A DNA stretch of 64,000 bases from JACVRW01 sp963739095 (GTDB lineage Bacteria > Actinomycetota > Thermoleophilia > Solirubrobacterales > Thermoleophilaceae). The stretch is taken from the NCBI GenBank assembly GCA_963739095.1, contig CAVTZF010000023.1, positions 62,001 to 126,000 on the forward strand, read 5' to 3'. This document shows, one piece after another, positions 45,768-58,844 of the stretch. Positions within the stretch are counted from its first letter, which is position 1; every line of letters begins with the position of its first letter. The translations under genes were made by a program, and so were the position numbers. Below the pieces are notes generated by a model, which was given only the letters and a program-made list of their open reading frames with translations, was not told where the DNA came from and ran no database searches.

Positions 45768-47138
45768 ATGGGCCGCTTCCGCGATCCCCAGGATCCGCTC
45801 TTCCAGGCGCTGAACACGTCGATCCCGTTCGACTACCGGCTCGCGCCCTACGACCTCGAGCAGTCGCTCGCACACGCCCGGATGCTCACCCGCACGGGCA
45901 TCATCGGTGAGGACGACCTCGCCGACATCGAGCGCGGGCTGGAGGAGGTCCGCAAGGAGATCGAGGCCGACCAGTTCGTCGTCCAGGAGCAGGACGAGGA
46001 CATCCACATGGCGATCGAGAGGCGCCTCACCGAGCTGGTCGGGCCGGCCGGCGCGAAGCTCCACACGGCCCGCTCGCGCAACGACCAGGTGGCCACCGAC
46101 GTCGCCATGTTCGTGCGCGCCCACAGCCTCGAGGCGCGCGGGCTGCTGCGCGATCTGATGGCGACGCTCGTACGCCTCGCGGAACACCACCTGGACTGGC
46201 CGCTGCCCGGCTATACGCACCTGCAGCGTGCGCAGCCGGTCTACCTGTCTCATCACCTGCTCGCGTACTTCTGGAAGTTCCGGCGCGACCTGCAGCGCTT
46301 CAACTTCTGCATGACGGCCACCGACGACCTGCCGCTCGGCGCCGGCGCGCTGGCCGGCGTCAACTTCGACACGAGCCGCATGTTCGTCGCCCAGGAGCTT
46401 GGCTTCGGCGGCGTCGCGGAGAACTCGCTGGACGCCGTCTCGAACCGCGACTTCGTGCTCGACTACCTGTCGGCCGCGGCCACCTGTGCGACCCATCTGT
46501 CGCAGCTCGGCGGCGAGATCGTGCTCTGGTCGAGCCAGGAGTTCGGCTTCTGCGAGGTGTCTGAGGCCTTCTCGTCGGGCTCGAGCCTGATGCCGCAGAA
46601 GAAGAACCCGGACGCCGCCGAGCTGCTGCGTGCGAAGTCGCCGCGCGTCGCCGGCCGGCTCGTCAGCCTCCACGGGGTGCTGCACGGCCTGCCGCTGACC
46701 TACAACAAGGACCTCCAGGAGGACAAGGAGGGCCTCTTCGACGCCACCGACACGATCGAGCTGTCGCTGCGCGTGGCGAGCGAGATGCTCGGCGAGATCC
46801 GCTTCAACCGCGAGCGCATGGCCGAGGCGGCGTCAGACGAGTTCATCGCCGCCACCGACATCGCCGATCATCTGGTCCGCGAGGGCGTGCCCTTCCGCGA
46901 GGCGCACGGCATCGTCGGCGGGATCGTGCGCGCGGCCGTCGAGCGCGACAAGCAGCTCTCCGAGCTGACCGAGGAGGAGCTCGCGGAGCTCGCCCCTCAG
47001 CTCGACTCGCGCTACTACGAGCTACTCGACCAGCGCGCCTGGCTCGAGTCAAAGGTCTCGACCGGCGGCACCGCGCTCGCTCGCGTGCGCGACCAGCTCG
47101 CGCAGGCGCGCCACGTGCTCGCCGAGGCGGAGCCGTGA
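45768..47138 (+). CDS. argH: Argininosuccinate lyase
   Basis: Splits argininosuccinate into arginine and fumarate. 456 residues: HTARSRNDQVATD, TDDLPLGAGALAG and the fumarase-superfamily signature GSSLMPQKKNPD with its flexible catalytic Ser. The reading frame is open much further upstream, but ATG 45768 with TAGACT 10 bases before it gives the normal start (GRFRDPQDPLF). No other arginine gene is nearby. It ends GTGA with mpg. Confidence 0.95.
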   Translation: MGRFRDPQDPLFQALNTSIPFDYRLAPYDLEQSLAHARMLTRTGIIGEDDLADIERGLEEVRKEIEADQFVVQEQDEDIHMAIERRLTELVGPAGAKLHTARSRNDQVATDVAMFVRAHSLEARGLLRDLMATLVRLAEHHLDWPLPGYTHLQRAQPVYLSHHLLAYFWKFRRDLQRFNFCMTATDDLPLGAGALAGVNFDTSRMFVAQELGFGGVAENSLDAVSNRDFVLDYLSAAATCATHLSQLGGEIVLWSSQEFGFCEVSEAFSSGSSLMPQKKNPDAAELLRAKSPRVAGRLVSLHGVLHGLPLTYNKDLQEDKEGLFDATDTIELSLRVASEMLGEIRFNRERMAEAASDEFIAATDIADHLVREGVPFREAHGIVGGIVRAAVERDKQLSELTEEELAELAPQLDSRYYELLDQRAWLESKVSTGGTALARVRDQLAQARHVLAEAEP

Positions 47139-47731
47139 CGCTCGAGCGCGCGTTCTATGCCCGCTCGGTCCACGACGTCGCCCGCGACCTGGTCGGCTGC
47201 ACGGTGCGCCATGCGGGCGCGGCCGGGCGCATCGTCGAGACCGAGAGCTACCACATGGACGAGGCCGCCTCCCACGCATACGCCGGGGTCACGAACCGCA
47301 CGAGCACGCTGTTCGGCCCGCCCGGGCACGCGTACGTCTACTTCTCCTACGGGGTGCACTCGCTCCTGAACGCCGTGGCGGAGACCGAGGGCGTCGGGGC
47401 GGCCGTGCTGATCAGGGCACTCGAGCCCGTTGAGGGCATCGAGCTGATGCGGGGGCGGCGCGGGCTCGAGCGAGCCGAGGACCTCTGCTCGGGCCCGGGC
47501 AAGCTGACCCAGGCGCTCGGCATCGGCCTCGATCTGAACGGCAGCTCACTGGTCGACGGGCCGATCGAGGTGCTGGCGCGCGACCCCGCGGCGCGACCCC
47601 CGCGGATCGTGCTCGGCGAGCGCATCGGGATCACGAAGGCGGTCGACCTGCCGTGGCGCTTCTGCGACGCGGACAGCCGCCACGTGTCGCGACCGTGGCC
47701 GGCCGAGATGCGCGCGGCGCGCGCCGCCTAG
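47135..47731 (+). CDS. 3-Methyladenine DNA glycosylase (AAG/MPG family)
   Basis: Removes alkylated purines from DNA. 198 residues: AFYARSVHDVARDLVG, the catalytic-Glu segment RIVETESYHMDEAASHAY, NRTSTLFGPPGHAYVYFSYG, and GPGKLTQALGI for nucleotide flipping. GTG start overlapping argH. It shares a CTAG stop overlap with the penicillin-binding protein gene. Length and motifs are normal for the bacterial family. Confidence 0.93.
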   Translation: MTLERAFYARSVHDVARDLVGCTVRHAGAAGRIVETESYHMDEAASHAYAGVTNRTSTLFGPPGHAYVYFSYGVHSLLNAVAETEGVGAAVLIRALEPVEGIELMRGRRGLERAEDLCSGPGKLTQALGIGLDLNGSSLVDGPIEVLARDPAARPPRIVLGERIGITKAVDLPWRFCDADSRHVSRPWPAEMRAARAA

Positions 47732-50178
47732 GGGCTCGCGCCGGGCACTGCTCCCGCGCCGCCGCCGGTCCCGCCGCCGCTGCTCGGCGGTGGGGTGGTC
47801 GGCGGCGTCGCGGGCGGCGGAGCGGGTGTGGGCGCCGGGGCCGGCGGCGGAGCCTCCGGTGCCGGGGCGGCGGGGGCCTCCTCGCCGCCCGTGCCCTGAT
47901 CGGGAGACGGGGTATCGGGCGTGGTCTCGGCGGGTGCCGACGGCTCGGTGGGCACGACCTCCGTCGGCGCCGCCGGCACGGCCGGCAGCGTGGTGCCGTC
48001 GCTCTCCTCGTCGTCGCCCTTCCGGGCCGCTCGGGCCGCATCGCGCCCGGCGCGCATCTCGAGCCACATGCCCATGAAGTCGTGGAAGATCTCGGCGGGG
48101 AAGGTGCCGCCCGCAACCGGCCCGCCGGCGTGCTCGTACTCCATCGGCTGCAGCCCGTCGGCGTAGCCCACCCAGATCGCCACGGAGATGTCCTCGTTGC
48201 CGCCCGCGAACCAGGCGTCGCCGTAGTTCTCGGTTGTGCCGGTCTTGCCCCAGAGGTACTCGTCGCCGACCTGCGCCGACTTGCCGGTACCGCTCGTGAC
48301 CACCAGGTGCAGCATCTCCTTGGCGGTCGCGCCGACCGAGGCCGGGAAGACGCGCTTGCGGACGACCTCGTTCTCCGCCGCGATGCCGCGCCGGTCCGAG
48401 TCGACCTCCTCGAACGCCACCGGCCCGGTCTGGTTCGGCGCCAGCGTGCCGGACACGCGCACGCCCTCGTTGGCGATCGTCGAGTAGGCGTAGGCCATCT
48501 CGAGCGGCGTGACACCCTCCTCGAGGCCGCCGAGCAGCATGGCGGGGTTGGTCGACAGCTCGGTGCGGATGCCCATCCGATTCGCGAGCCGGGCCACTCG
48601 CTTCGGCTTGACCTTCATGCCGAGCTCGGCGAACACGGAGTTGTCCGAGGCGGCCGTGGCCGACCACAGCGAGGCGGCGCCGAGGTAGGAATCCTCGTAG
48701 TTGGACACCTTGAAGAGCTCAGGGCCCTTCTTGCCGATGAACGGCAGCTCCTTCGGGGCCGAGGCCCAGGTGCTGTTGGGATCGATCCCGTCCGCGAGCG
48801 CGCGCAGCAGGATGAAGGGCTTGAAGGAAGAGCCGGGCTGCCGGTGCCCGTTGGTGGCGAGGTTGAACGGGCGCGCGTCGAAGTTCGAACCGCCGACCAT
48901 CGCCTTGACCTCGCCGGTCTTGTTCTCGATCGCGACGAGCGAGGCGTCGGGGCCGATCCCGGCGAGCCTGCCCGCCACGGCCTGTTCCGCCGCCGCCTGC
49001 AGCTCCGGGTCGATCGTCGTCTTGATCTTCAAGCCGCCGCCGAACACGAGCCCGGGCCGGTAGCGGTCGACGAGCTGCTGCGTCATCCAGCTCGTGAAGT
49101 AGGGCTGCTTCGACTCCGAGTTGGGCGGATCGACCTCGTCCTCGTCGGGAATCGACTGGCGGGTCGAGTCCTCGTACTGCGCCCGCGTGATCATTTTCTG
49201 CTCGTACATTCGCTGGAGCACGAGGTTGCGCCGCTCGAGCGCGTTGCGCGGGTTCTCGAGCGGGTCGTACATGCTCGGCGAGGAGATCATCCCGGCGAGC
49301 ATGGCCGCTTCCGCGGGCGTCACGTCCGCCGCGTAGCGGGCGTTCGGGTCTTCCTCCTCGTCCGTCACCGGCGGCGGCGCGTACTGGACGCCCGAGGTCG
49401 GGGCGCCCTGCTGCTCCTCGGCCTCGTCGCCGTCGCCGAAGTAGGTGCGCACCGCCGCCTCGATGCCGTAGGCGCCGTTCCCGAAGTACACCGTGTTCAG
49501 GTACTGGGTGAGGATCTTGTCCTTCGGCCATTGGCGCTCGAGGTGATAGGCGAGCGCCGACTCGCGCAATTTCTGGAACACCGAGCGGTTGCCCTGCGCC
49601 TCCAGCGCGTTCTTGACGAACTGCTGCGTGATCGTGGAGCCACCCTGCGCGGCGCTCCGCTTGAGCACGTCCTGGACGAGCGCGCGGCCGATGCCGGTGT
49701 AGTCGACGCCGCTGTGCTCGTAGAAGCGCCGGTCCTCGATCGCGATCACGGCGTTCTTGATGTTGGGCGAGATCTCGCCCTCCTCGAGCAGGATGCGGTT
49801 CTGGTTGCCCGCCAGCGTGGCTATCTGGCAGGCGTCGTGGCCGGGCCGTTGGCAGCCGGGGCCGTCCGAGTAGAGGACGGAGTTGCGGGCGGCGCGGTAC
49901 TCGGCGCGGTTCTCGAGCGCCGGCAGATCGCTCGCGACCGCCATCAGCATCCCGAAGATCGTCGAAACGAGCGCAAGCAGCGAGATGCCGAGCAGGATGA
50001 AGGCGAGCCGCAGCTTCTTCAGCTTCGGCTTGCGGCGGGGCGGGGTTGGCGGCGCGACGCCAGGTTGGGCCTGCCATACGCCCGTCGGTGCCTCGACCGC
50101 GCCGGAGCCGTTTCCACGCTGGAAACGACGACCGCGCGCAGCGGCTTGGCTTGTGATGGGCGTCGGCGGCTCCTGCAT
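47728..50178 (-). CDS. Class A penicillin-binding protein (bifunctional transglycosylase/transpeptidase)
   Basis: Polymerises and cross-links peptidoglycan. 816 residues: cytoplasmic head (about 1-55) rich in Pro and basic residues, one membrane helix (about 58-80), GT51 domain with EDRRFYEHSGVD and GGSTITQQFVKN, then the transpeptidase domain with SxxK in GSSFKPF, SxN in SDN and KTG in WGKTGTTENYGDAWF. From about 715 the C-terminus is a long Pro/Ala/Thr-rich tail, probably wall-spanning. Convergent with mpg through CTAG, divergent from tyrS. Confidence 0.94.
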   Translation of the reverse strand: MQEPPTPITSQAAARGRRFQRGNGSGAVEAPTGVWQAQPGVAPPTPPRRKPKLKKLRLAFILLGISLLALVSTIFGMLMAVASDLPALENRAEYRAARNSVLYSDGPGCQRPGHDACQIATLAGNQNRILLEEGEISPNIKNAVIAIEDRRFYEHSGVDYTGIGRALVQDVLKRSAAQGGSTITQQFVKNALEAQGNRSVFQKLRESALAYHLERQWPKDKILTQYLNTVYFGNGAYGIEAAVRTYFGDGDEAEEQQGAPTSGVQYAPPPVTDEEEDPNARYAADVTPAEAAMLAGMISSPSMYDPLENPRNALERRNLVLQRMYEQKMITRAQYEDSTRQSIPDEDEVDPPNSESKQPYFTSWMTQQLVDRYRPGLVFGGGLKIKTTIDPELQAAAEQAVAGRLAGIGPDASLVAIENKTGEVKAMVGGSNFDARPFNLATNGHRQPGSSFKPFILLRALADGIDPNSTWASAPKELPFIGKKGPELFKVSNYEDSYLGAASLWSATAASDNSVFAELGMKVKPKRVARLANRMGIRTELSTNPAMLLGGLEEGVTPLEMAYAYSTIANEGVRVSGTLAPNQTGPVAFEEVDSDRRGIAAENEVVRKRVFPASVGATAKEMLHLVVTSGTGKSAQVGDEYLWGKTGTTENYGDAWFAGGNEDISVAIWVGYADGLQPMEYEHAGGPVAGGTFPAEIFHDFMGMWLEMRAGRDAARAARKGDDEESDGTTLPAVPAAPTEVVPTEPSAPAETTPDTPSPDQGTGGEEAPAAPAPEAPPPAPAPTPAPPPATPPTTPPPSSGGGTGGGAGAVPGASP

Positions 50179-50306
50179 GGTGAAACGGCCCCGTAGGAGG
50201 GTTCCCCGCGTCCGTGCGAAAAGAACGTGGCGGCTGGTTTCCGGGCGCCCGCCCGCACGGCATCGTCGCGGGCGCCAACCGAGCGCGTGAGTCTAGCATT
50301 GGGCTC

Positions 50307-51479
50307 ATGACGGATTCGGCGGGCGAGGCGGCCCGTTTCCTCACCCGCAACGCCGTCGATGCGCTTCCCGAGGGAGAGCTCGAGCGGCAGCTCTCGAAGG
50401 GCCGGCCGCTGCGGGTCAAGCTCGGTGTCGACCCGACGACTCCGGACATCCACCTCGGCCACACCGTCGTCCTGCGGAAGCTGCGCGAGTTCCAGGACCT
50501 CGGCCACCAGGTCGTGCTGATCGTCGGCGACTACACCGCGCGCGTGGGGGACCCGAGCGGCCGCTCGAGCATCCGGCCCCAGGCCGACCCGGCCGAGATC
50601 GACGCCAACGCGCGCACGTATGAGGAGCAGGCCTTCAAGGTGCTCGACCGCGAGCGGACGGAGGTGCGCCGCAACGGCGAGTGGCTCGACATGGCGATGG
50701 AGGACCTCTTCCGGCTCGCGCGCACGGCCACGGTGGCGCAGCTGCTCGAGCGCGACGACTTCTCGAAGCGCTACTCGGCCGGCGAGCCGATCTCGATCCT
50801 CGAGCTCCTCTATCCGCTGCTCCAGGGCTACGACTCGGTCGCGATCCGCTCTGACATCGAGCTCGGCGCCACCGACCAGAAGTTCAACGTGCTGCTCGCG
50901 CGCGAGACACAGAAGGCGTACGGCGTCGAGCCGCAGTCGATCCTGACGATGCCGATCCTGCCGGGCACCGACGGCGTGCAGAAGATGTCGAAGTCGCTCG
51001 GCAACTACGTCGGCGTCAACGAGCCGCCCGAGGAGATGTACGGGAAGCTGATGCGCATCCCCGACGATGTGATGCCCGTCTACTACGAGCTGCTGCTGGA
51101 CGACCCGCTCGACCGCTCGCTGCCGCCCCGCGACGCGAAGCGGGCCCTGGCCTCGGCGATCACGACCCGATACCACGGCGAAGAGGCGGCGGCGGCGGCG
51201 CAGGAGCGCTTCGACACGCTGCACGTGCGCCGCGAGCTGCCGGAGGACATCGAGGAGTTCGCCTTCACGCCCGAGAACGCCCAGGTCCACCTGCCGGCGC
51301 TGATCGCCGAGGCTTTTGGCCTCTCGCGCTCCGAGGGGAGGCGACTGCTTGCCCAGGGCGGCGTGAGGCTGGATGGCGACGCCCTCGACGCCTCGCGCAT
51401 GGATGTACCGGCAGATGAGCTCGACGGCGTCGTGCTCCAGGTGGGCAAGCGCAGGCTGCGCCGGCTGCGGCGGGCCTAA
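50307..51479 (+). CDS. tyrS: Tyrosyl-tRNA synthetase
   Basis: Class I aminoacyl-tRNA synthetase charging tRNA-Tyr. 390 residues: Rossmann core with HLGH (the HIGH motif) near 48, GATDQKFN, and KMSKS as the second ATP motif, then an alpha-helical anticodon domain and a C-terminal S4 RNA-binding domain (about 325-388). ATG 50307 is preceded by TAGCAT (50294-50299) at 7 bases. No T-box leader is present. It ends about 40 bases before the rrn promoter. Confidence 0.96.
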   Translation: MTDSAGEAARFLTRNAVDALPEGELERQLSKGRPLRVKLGVDPTTPDIHLGHTVVLRKLREFQDLGHQVVLIVGDYTARVGDPSGRSSIRPQADPAEIDANARTYEEQAFKVLDRERTEVRRNGEWLDMAMEDLFRLARTATVAQLLERDDFSKRYSAGEPISILELLYPLLQGYDSVAIRSDIELGATDQKFNVLLARETQKAYGVEPQSILTMPILPGTDGVQKMSKSLGNYVGVNEPPEEMYGKLMRIPDDVMPVYYELLLDDPLDRSLPPRDAKRALASAITTRYHGEEAAAAAQERFDTLHVRRELPEDIEEFAFTPENAQVHLPALIAEAFGLSRSEGRRLLAQGGVRLDGDALDASRMDVPADELDGVVLQVGKRRLRRLRRA

Positions 51480-51806
51480 GTCGGCCCTAAAACCTCGTTC
51501 GCGCACCCCCTGGTCGTGCTATATTCCTCCGTCGCGCTTCATGCGCTGGTGGAGGCCCCACCCCTGAGCGCGCAAGGTCTTTGAAAACTCAGCAGTACGT
51601 GCGACCGAAAGGTCGCGTCCAGGTTTGATCCCCTCTCCGGGTAGCTTCGGCAATCCGAGAGGGGCCTGAATCAGTACCCGTCAAGTCCAGCCCACCCGCA
51701 GGTGTACGCGGGAGCTAAGACGACTTGACAACTCTCTTGATCTGACAGTGGAGCCGGCCGGCTCGGGGTTTACCTCGATCCGTCCGGATTTGAAACCACG
51801 CCAGAC
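51480..51806 (+). promoter_or_regulatory. rrn operon promoter and 16S leader
   Basis: A TATATT box at 51520-51525 is the best -10; the -35 position (near 51497) shows only GTTCGC. The leader carries a boxA-like segment (GGTCTTTGAAAACTC), the left arm of the 16S processing stem (51584-51599), a hairpin with CCCCTCTC and GAGAGGGG arms around 51634-51664, and a TCAAGTC/GACTTGA pair further down. No protein gene is seen in these 327 bases. Confidence 0.65.
51584..51599 (+). repeat. 16S rRNA processing stem, left arm
   Basis: AAAACTCAGCAGTACG is a perfect 16-base complement of 53458-53473 on the other side of the 16S gene. The long duplex formed in the precursor is the usual RNase III substrate that frees pre-16S rRNA. 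Confidence 0.75.
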
Positions 51807-56608
<4,802 letters not shown>

Positions 56609-56655
56609 ATTTTTGATCTTCCTTGGTGCTCGCCGGTTCGCCGGCGGGAGACAGG

Positions 56656-56677
56656 CTGTGCAGTTTTCAAGCTCCGG
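56656..56677 (+). repeat. 23S rRNA processing stem, right arm
   Basis: Complement of 53512-53533 (one mismatch). Lies between 23S and 5S together with a small CCGG-rich hairpin just upstream (GCCGGTTCGCCGGC). Confidence 0.75.
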
Positions 56678-56699
56678 CGGGGGCTCTGTCTCGCAACAT

Positions 56700-56815
56700 T
56701 TCGGTGGCTATAGCGGGGGGGAAACACCTCTTCCCATTCCGAACAGAGCAGTTAAGCCCCTCAGCGCCGATGGTACTTGGGCCTCACGGCCCTGGGAGAG
56801 TAGGTCGCCGCCGGA
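56700..56815 (+). rRNA. rrf: 5S ribosomal RNA
   Basis: About 116 bases. Terminal helix TTCGGTGGC pairs with GCCGCCGGA, and the interior has CCCATTCCGAACAG and the loop E region AGCGCCGATGGTACT, all standard. It lies about 90 bases after 23S and completes a 16S-23S-5S operon. Confidence 0.95.
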
Positions 56816-56826
56816 TCTTTTCTTCG

Positions 56827-56868
56827 AAGCGCGGTCGTGGGTTATATCCAGGCCGCGCTTTGTATTTC
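56827..56868 (+). terminator. rrn operon terminator
   Basis: AAGCGCGG (56827-56834) and CCGCGCTT (56853-56860) form an 8-bp stem with an 18-base loop, followed by TGTATTT. Position directly after 5S supports its role. Confidence 0.75.
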
Positions 56869-56925
56869 AGGAGCGAGGGCTGCATGAGAGGGCTCTCATG
56901 ACGACCCCCTAGACTGACGCGCCGC

Positions 56926-57333
56926 ATGTACACCCCTCCAATGGCAATCTCAACTCTCGCGATCATCCTGATCGCCTTCGGCGTGCTCGTGGCCATCGCG
57001 CTCGTGCTCGGTTGGCTCGGCATCCGGGCCCGGAATCGGCGCCAGGCCGGCTCCTGGGCCGAGCACGTCATGGAGGCCGACGCCGCGCTTGAACAGGCGC
57101 GCGCGAGCGACCGTGGCTGGCACCGCGAGGTGATGGAGGCGACCGCTCGCGGTGCGCTGGAGCGCGAGCGTCCGGGCTGGGCCTACTCGGGCCTGCACCT
57201 CGTGCTCGTAGACGACAAGCCCGGCGTCGCGGAGGACCGCGCCCACTTCATCGCGGTGGGCGAGGGCGGAGACGAGACGCGTGTCGTGCTCGGTCGCCAG
57301 GACGGCGATTGGGTGGCCGAGTCGGTCGAGTAG
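56926..57333 (+). CDS. Small membrane-anchored protein of unknown function
   Basis: 135 residues: one N-terminal helix (about 8-30) followed by GIRARNRR, then a soluble cytoplasmic domain (GLHLVLVDDKPGVAEDRAHF, ETRVVLGRQDGDWVAESVE). No family recognised. TAGACT (56910-56915) ends 10 bases before the ATG, giving a leaderless start. A perfect palindrome, CATGAGAG-GG-CTCTCATG, lies 25 bases upstream (56883-56900). Confidence 0.65.
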   Translation: MYTPPMAISTLAIILIAFGVLVAIALVLGWLGIRARNRRQAGSWAEHVMEADAALEQARASDRGWHREVMEATARGALERERPGWAYSGLHLVLVDDKPGVAEDRAHFIAVGEGGDETRVVLGRQDGDWVAESVE

Positions 57334-57345
57334 CGCGGCACGGGC

Positions 57346-57924
57346 TTGACGGCCGCCGACCTCGTCCCCGGATTCGTCCCGGAGACCGATGTCGAACGCG
57401 CGCTCGCGCGCGACCCGGTCATGCTCGAGGGCTGGGCCTGGGGCGCCCCGCGCCGCGGGCACCCGGAGGGGTCGGTCGGCAGGCACGTGGCCGACCTGCT
57501 CGAGGAGCTGGAGCGCTGGGGCGAGACCGGTGAGCGCCGAACCGAGCTGCGCTTCATCTCACTCGTGCACGACTCGCTCAAGTTCGCGGTCAGCCCGTGG
57601 ATGCTGCGGGTGGGCGAGAACCACCACGCGATGCGCGCTCGCCGCTTCGCCGAGGGCTACACGAGCGACGAGCGCCTGCTCGTGACGATCGAGCTCCACG
57701 ACCGGCCCTATCACCTGTGGCGCACGAAGTGGATCTTCAAGCGCAGCGAGCGGCGCGGGCTCGACGTGCTGACCCGCCGGGTCCAGGACGCCGACCTGTT
57801 CATGCGATTCATCGCGCTGGACGGCTCGACAGAGGGCAAGAACCCCGCGCCGATCGAGTGGTTCAAGGAGCAAATGGTCGCCCGTGGGCGGATCGCACCG
57901 GCTGCCGGCGGAGCACGCCCCTAG
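57346..57924 (+). CDS. HD-domain-like phosphohydrolase
   Basis: 192 residues, TTG start 12 bases after the previous gene. Recognisable metal-binding elements in the HD order: His in GHPEGSVGRHVADLL, HD in FISLVHDSLKF, HH in GENHHAMRARR and HD in IELHDRPYHLW. The substrate is unknown, possibly a nucleotide. TTG is accepted because the conserved GWAWGAPRRGHPEG segment needs the preceding residues; an ATG at 57421 is the alternative. The stop is shared with the opposite-strand gene through CTAG. Confidence 0.75.
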   Translation: MTAADLVPGFVPETDVERALARDPVMLEGWAWGAPRRGHPEGSVGRHVADLLEELERWGETGERRTELRFISLVHDSLKFAVSPWMLRVGENHHAMRARRFAEGYTSDERLLVTIELHDRPYHLWRTKWIFKRSERRGLDVLTRRVQDADLFMRFIALDGSTEGKNPAPIEWFKEQMVARGRIAPAAGGARP

Positions 57925-58298
57925 ACGGCGAGGCAGAGCTGCTCGGCTGCCACCGGGGCGCCCTTGCGCACGCGCCGGCGCGGACGCGCGGGGGTCCGTG
58001 CGTGCGCCGCGGAGGACTGTCGCCGCTCTCCCTGACAGGAGGCAACGTGCTGCCGCACGGCCGCGGGGGTCGCGACCGGCACGATGCCGGCCGCCCCTCC
58101 CGCGACACTGCGGCGAACCGCGGCGCGCTCGGCGGTGTCGCCGGCGCCTCCCAGCCGCGGTGCTAGCCCAGGAGCGTCGGCGTGGGCGCTCGCGGCGCTT
58201 GGCGTGGGGGTCACGCCGAAGCGGTACTCGCCGAGCGTCGAGAACTCGACGATCAGGTCGAGCGCGGTGCCGATCTGCTCTCTGAACCTGGGGAACAT
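57921..58298 (-). CDS. Hypothetical protein, 125 aa
   Basis: No family recognised. The N-terminal 35 residues form an amphipathic segment (FPRFREQIGTALDLIVEF), followed by an Ala/Pro-rich low-complexity stretch and a basic C-terminal region (PARPRRRVRKGA). Codon use is typical in the first half. TACCTT (58313-58308, same strand) ends 9 bases before the ATG, and the gene ends tail to tail in CTAG with the HD gene; both support a real gene. The 3' half could be read differently. Confidence 0.5.
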   Translation of the reverse strand: MFPRFREQIGTALDLIVEFSTLGEYRFGVTPTPSAASAHADAPGLAPRLGGAGDTAERAAVRRSVAGGAAGIVPVATPAAVRQHVASCQGERRQSSAAHARTPARPRRRVRKGAPVAAEQLCLAV

Positions 58299-58406
58299 GC
58301 GTTCGTGAAGGTACGCAGGCGTCCGGACGGAAGCCCCGATTTGCTGCAACTTCTGTTGCAGGCGGCCCGCGCAGCCGTAGCCAGGCCCCGCGCTAGGCTG
58401 GCCGCG

Positions 58407-58844
58407 ATGCCCGACCCCTTCCGCCATCGCGTCCGCGTGCGCTTCAACGAGTGCGATCCGCAGGGGGTCGTCTTCTACGCGAACTACCTGATGTACGTGG
58501 ACGTGGCGATGACCGAGTTCTGGCGCGACGCCGCCGGCGGCTATGCACCGATGGTCGCCTCGGGCACCGACGTGATGGTGGCCGAAGCGACCCTGCGCTA
58601 CCGCGAGTCGGCCCGCTTCGACGACGAGCTGGACATCCGCATGCGAGTCACGCGGATCGGCACGACGTCCGTCGTGATCGGCTTCGCCTTCGAGCGGGTC
58701 GCGGACGGCACCGTCCTCGTCGAGGGCGAGCTCCGCCAGGTGTTCGTCGACGGGACGACCTATGAGAAGCGTGAAATGCCCGAGCGCATCCGTGAGGGAC
58801 TCACGCCCTACCGGGTGGAGGAGCCGGAACAGGTAGGCGGATGA
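58407..58844 (+). CDS. Hotdog-fold acyl-CoA thioesterase (4HBT family)
   Basis: 145 residues. RVRFNECDPQGVVFYANYLMYVD contains the catalytic Asp of the 4-hydroxybenzoyl-CoA thioesterase/YbgC type, followed by the ARFDDELDIRMRVTRIG strand pair. It hydrolyses an acyl- or aryl-CoA. Since this genome has MenB and MenA but no clear DHNA-CoA thioesterase near them, this is a candidate for that step, on family grounds only. TAGGCT (58394-58399) ends 7 bases before the ATG. ATGA overlap with the next gene. Confidence 0.85.
   Translation: MPDPFRHRVRVRFNECDPQGVVFYANYLMYVDVAMTEFWRDAAGGYAPMVASGTDVMVAEATLRYRESARFDDELDIRMRVTRIGTTSVVIGFAFERVADGTVLVEGELRQVFVDGTTYEKREMPERIREGLTPYRVEEPEQVGG

Noticed and set aside
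50179..50306. T-box riboswitch upstream of tyrS
   Set aside because: Only 128 bases lie between the divergent genes, no T-box sequence is present, and the -10 box lies 7 bases before the ATG.
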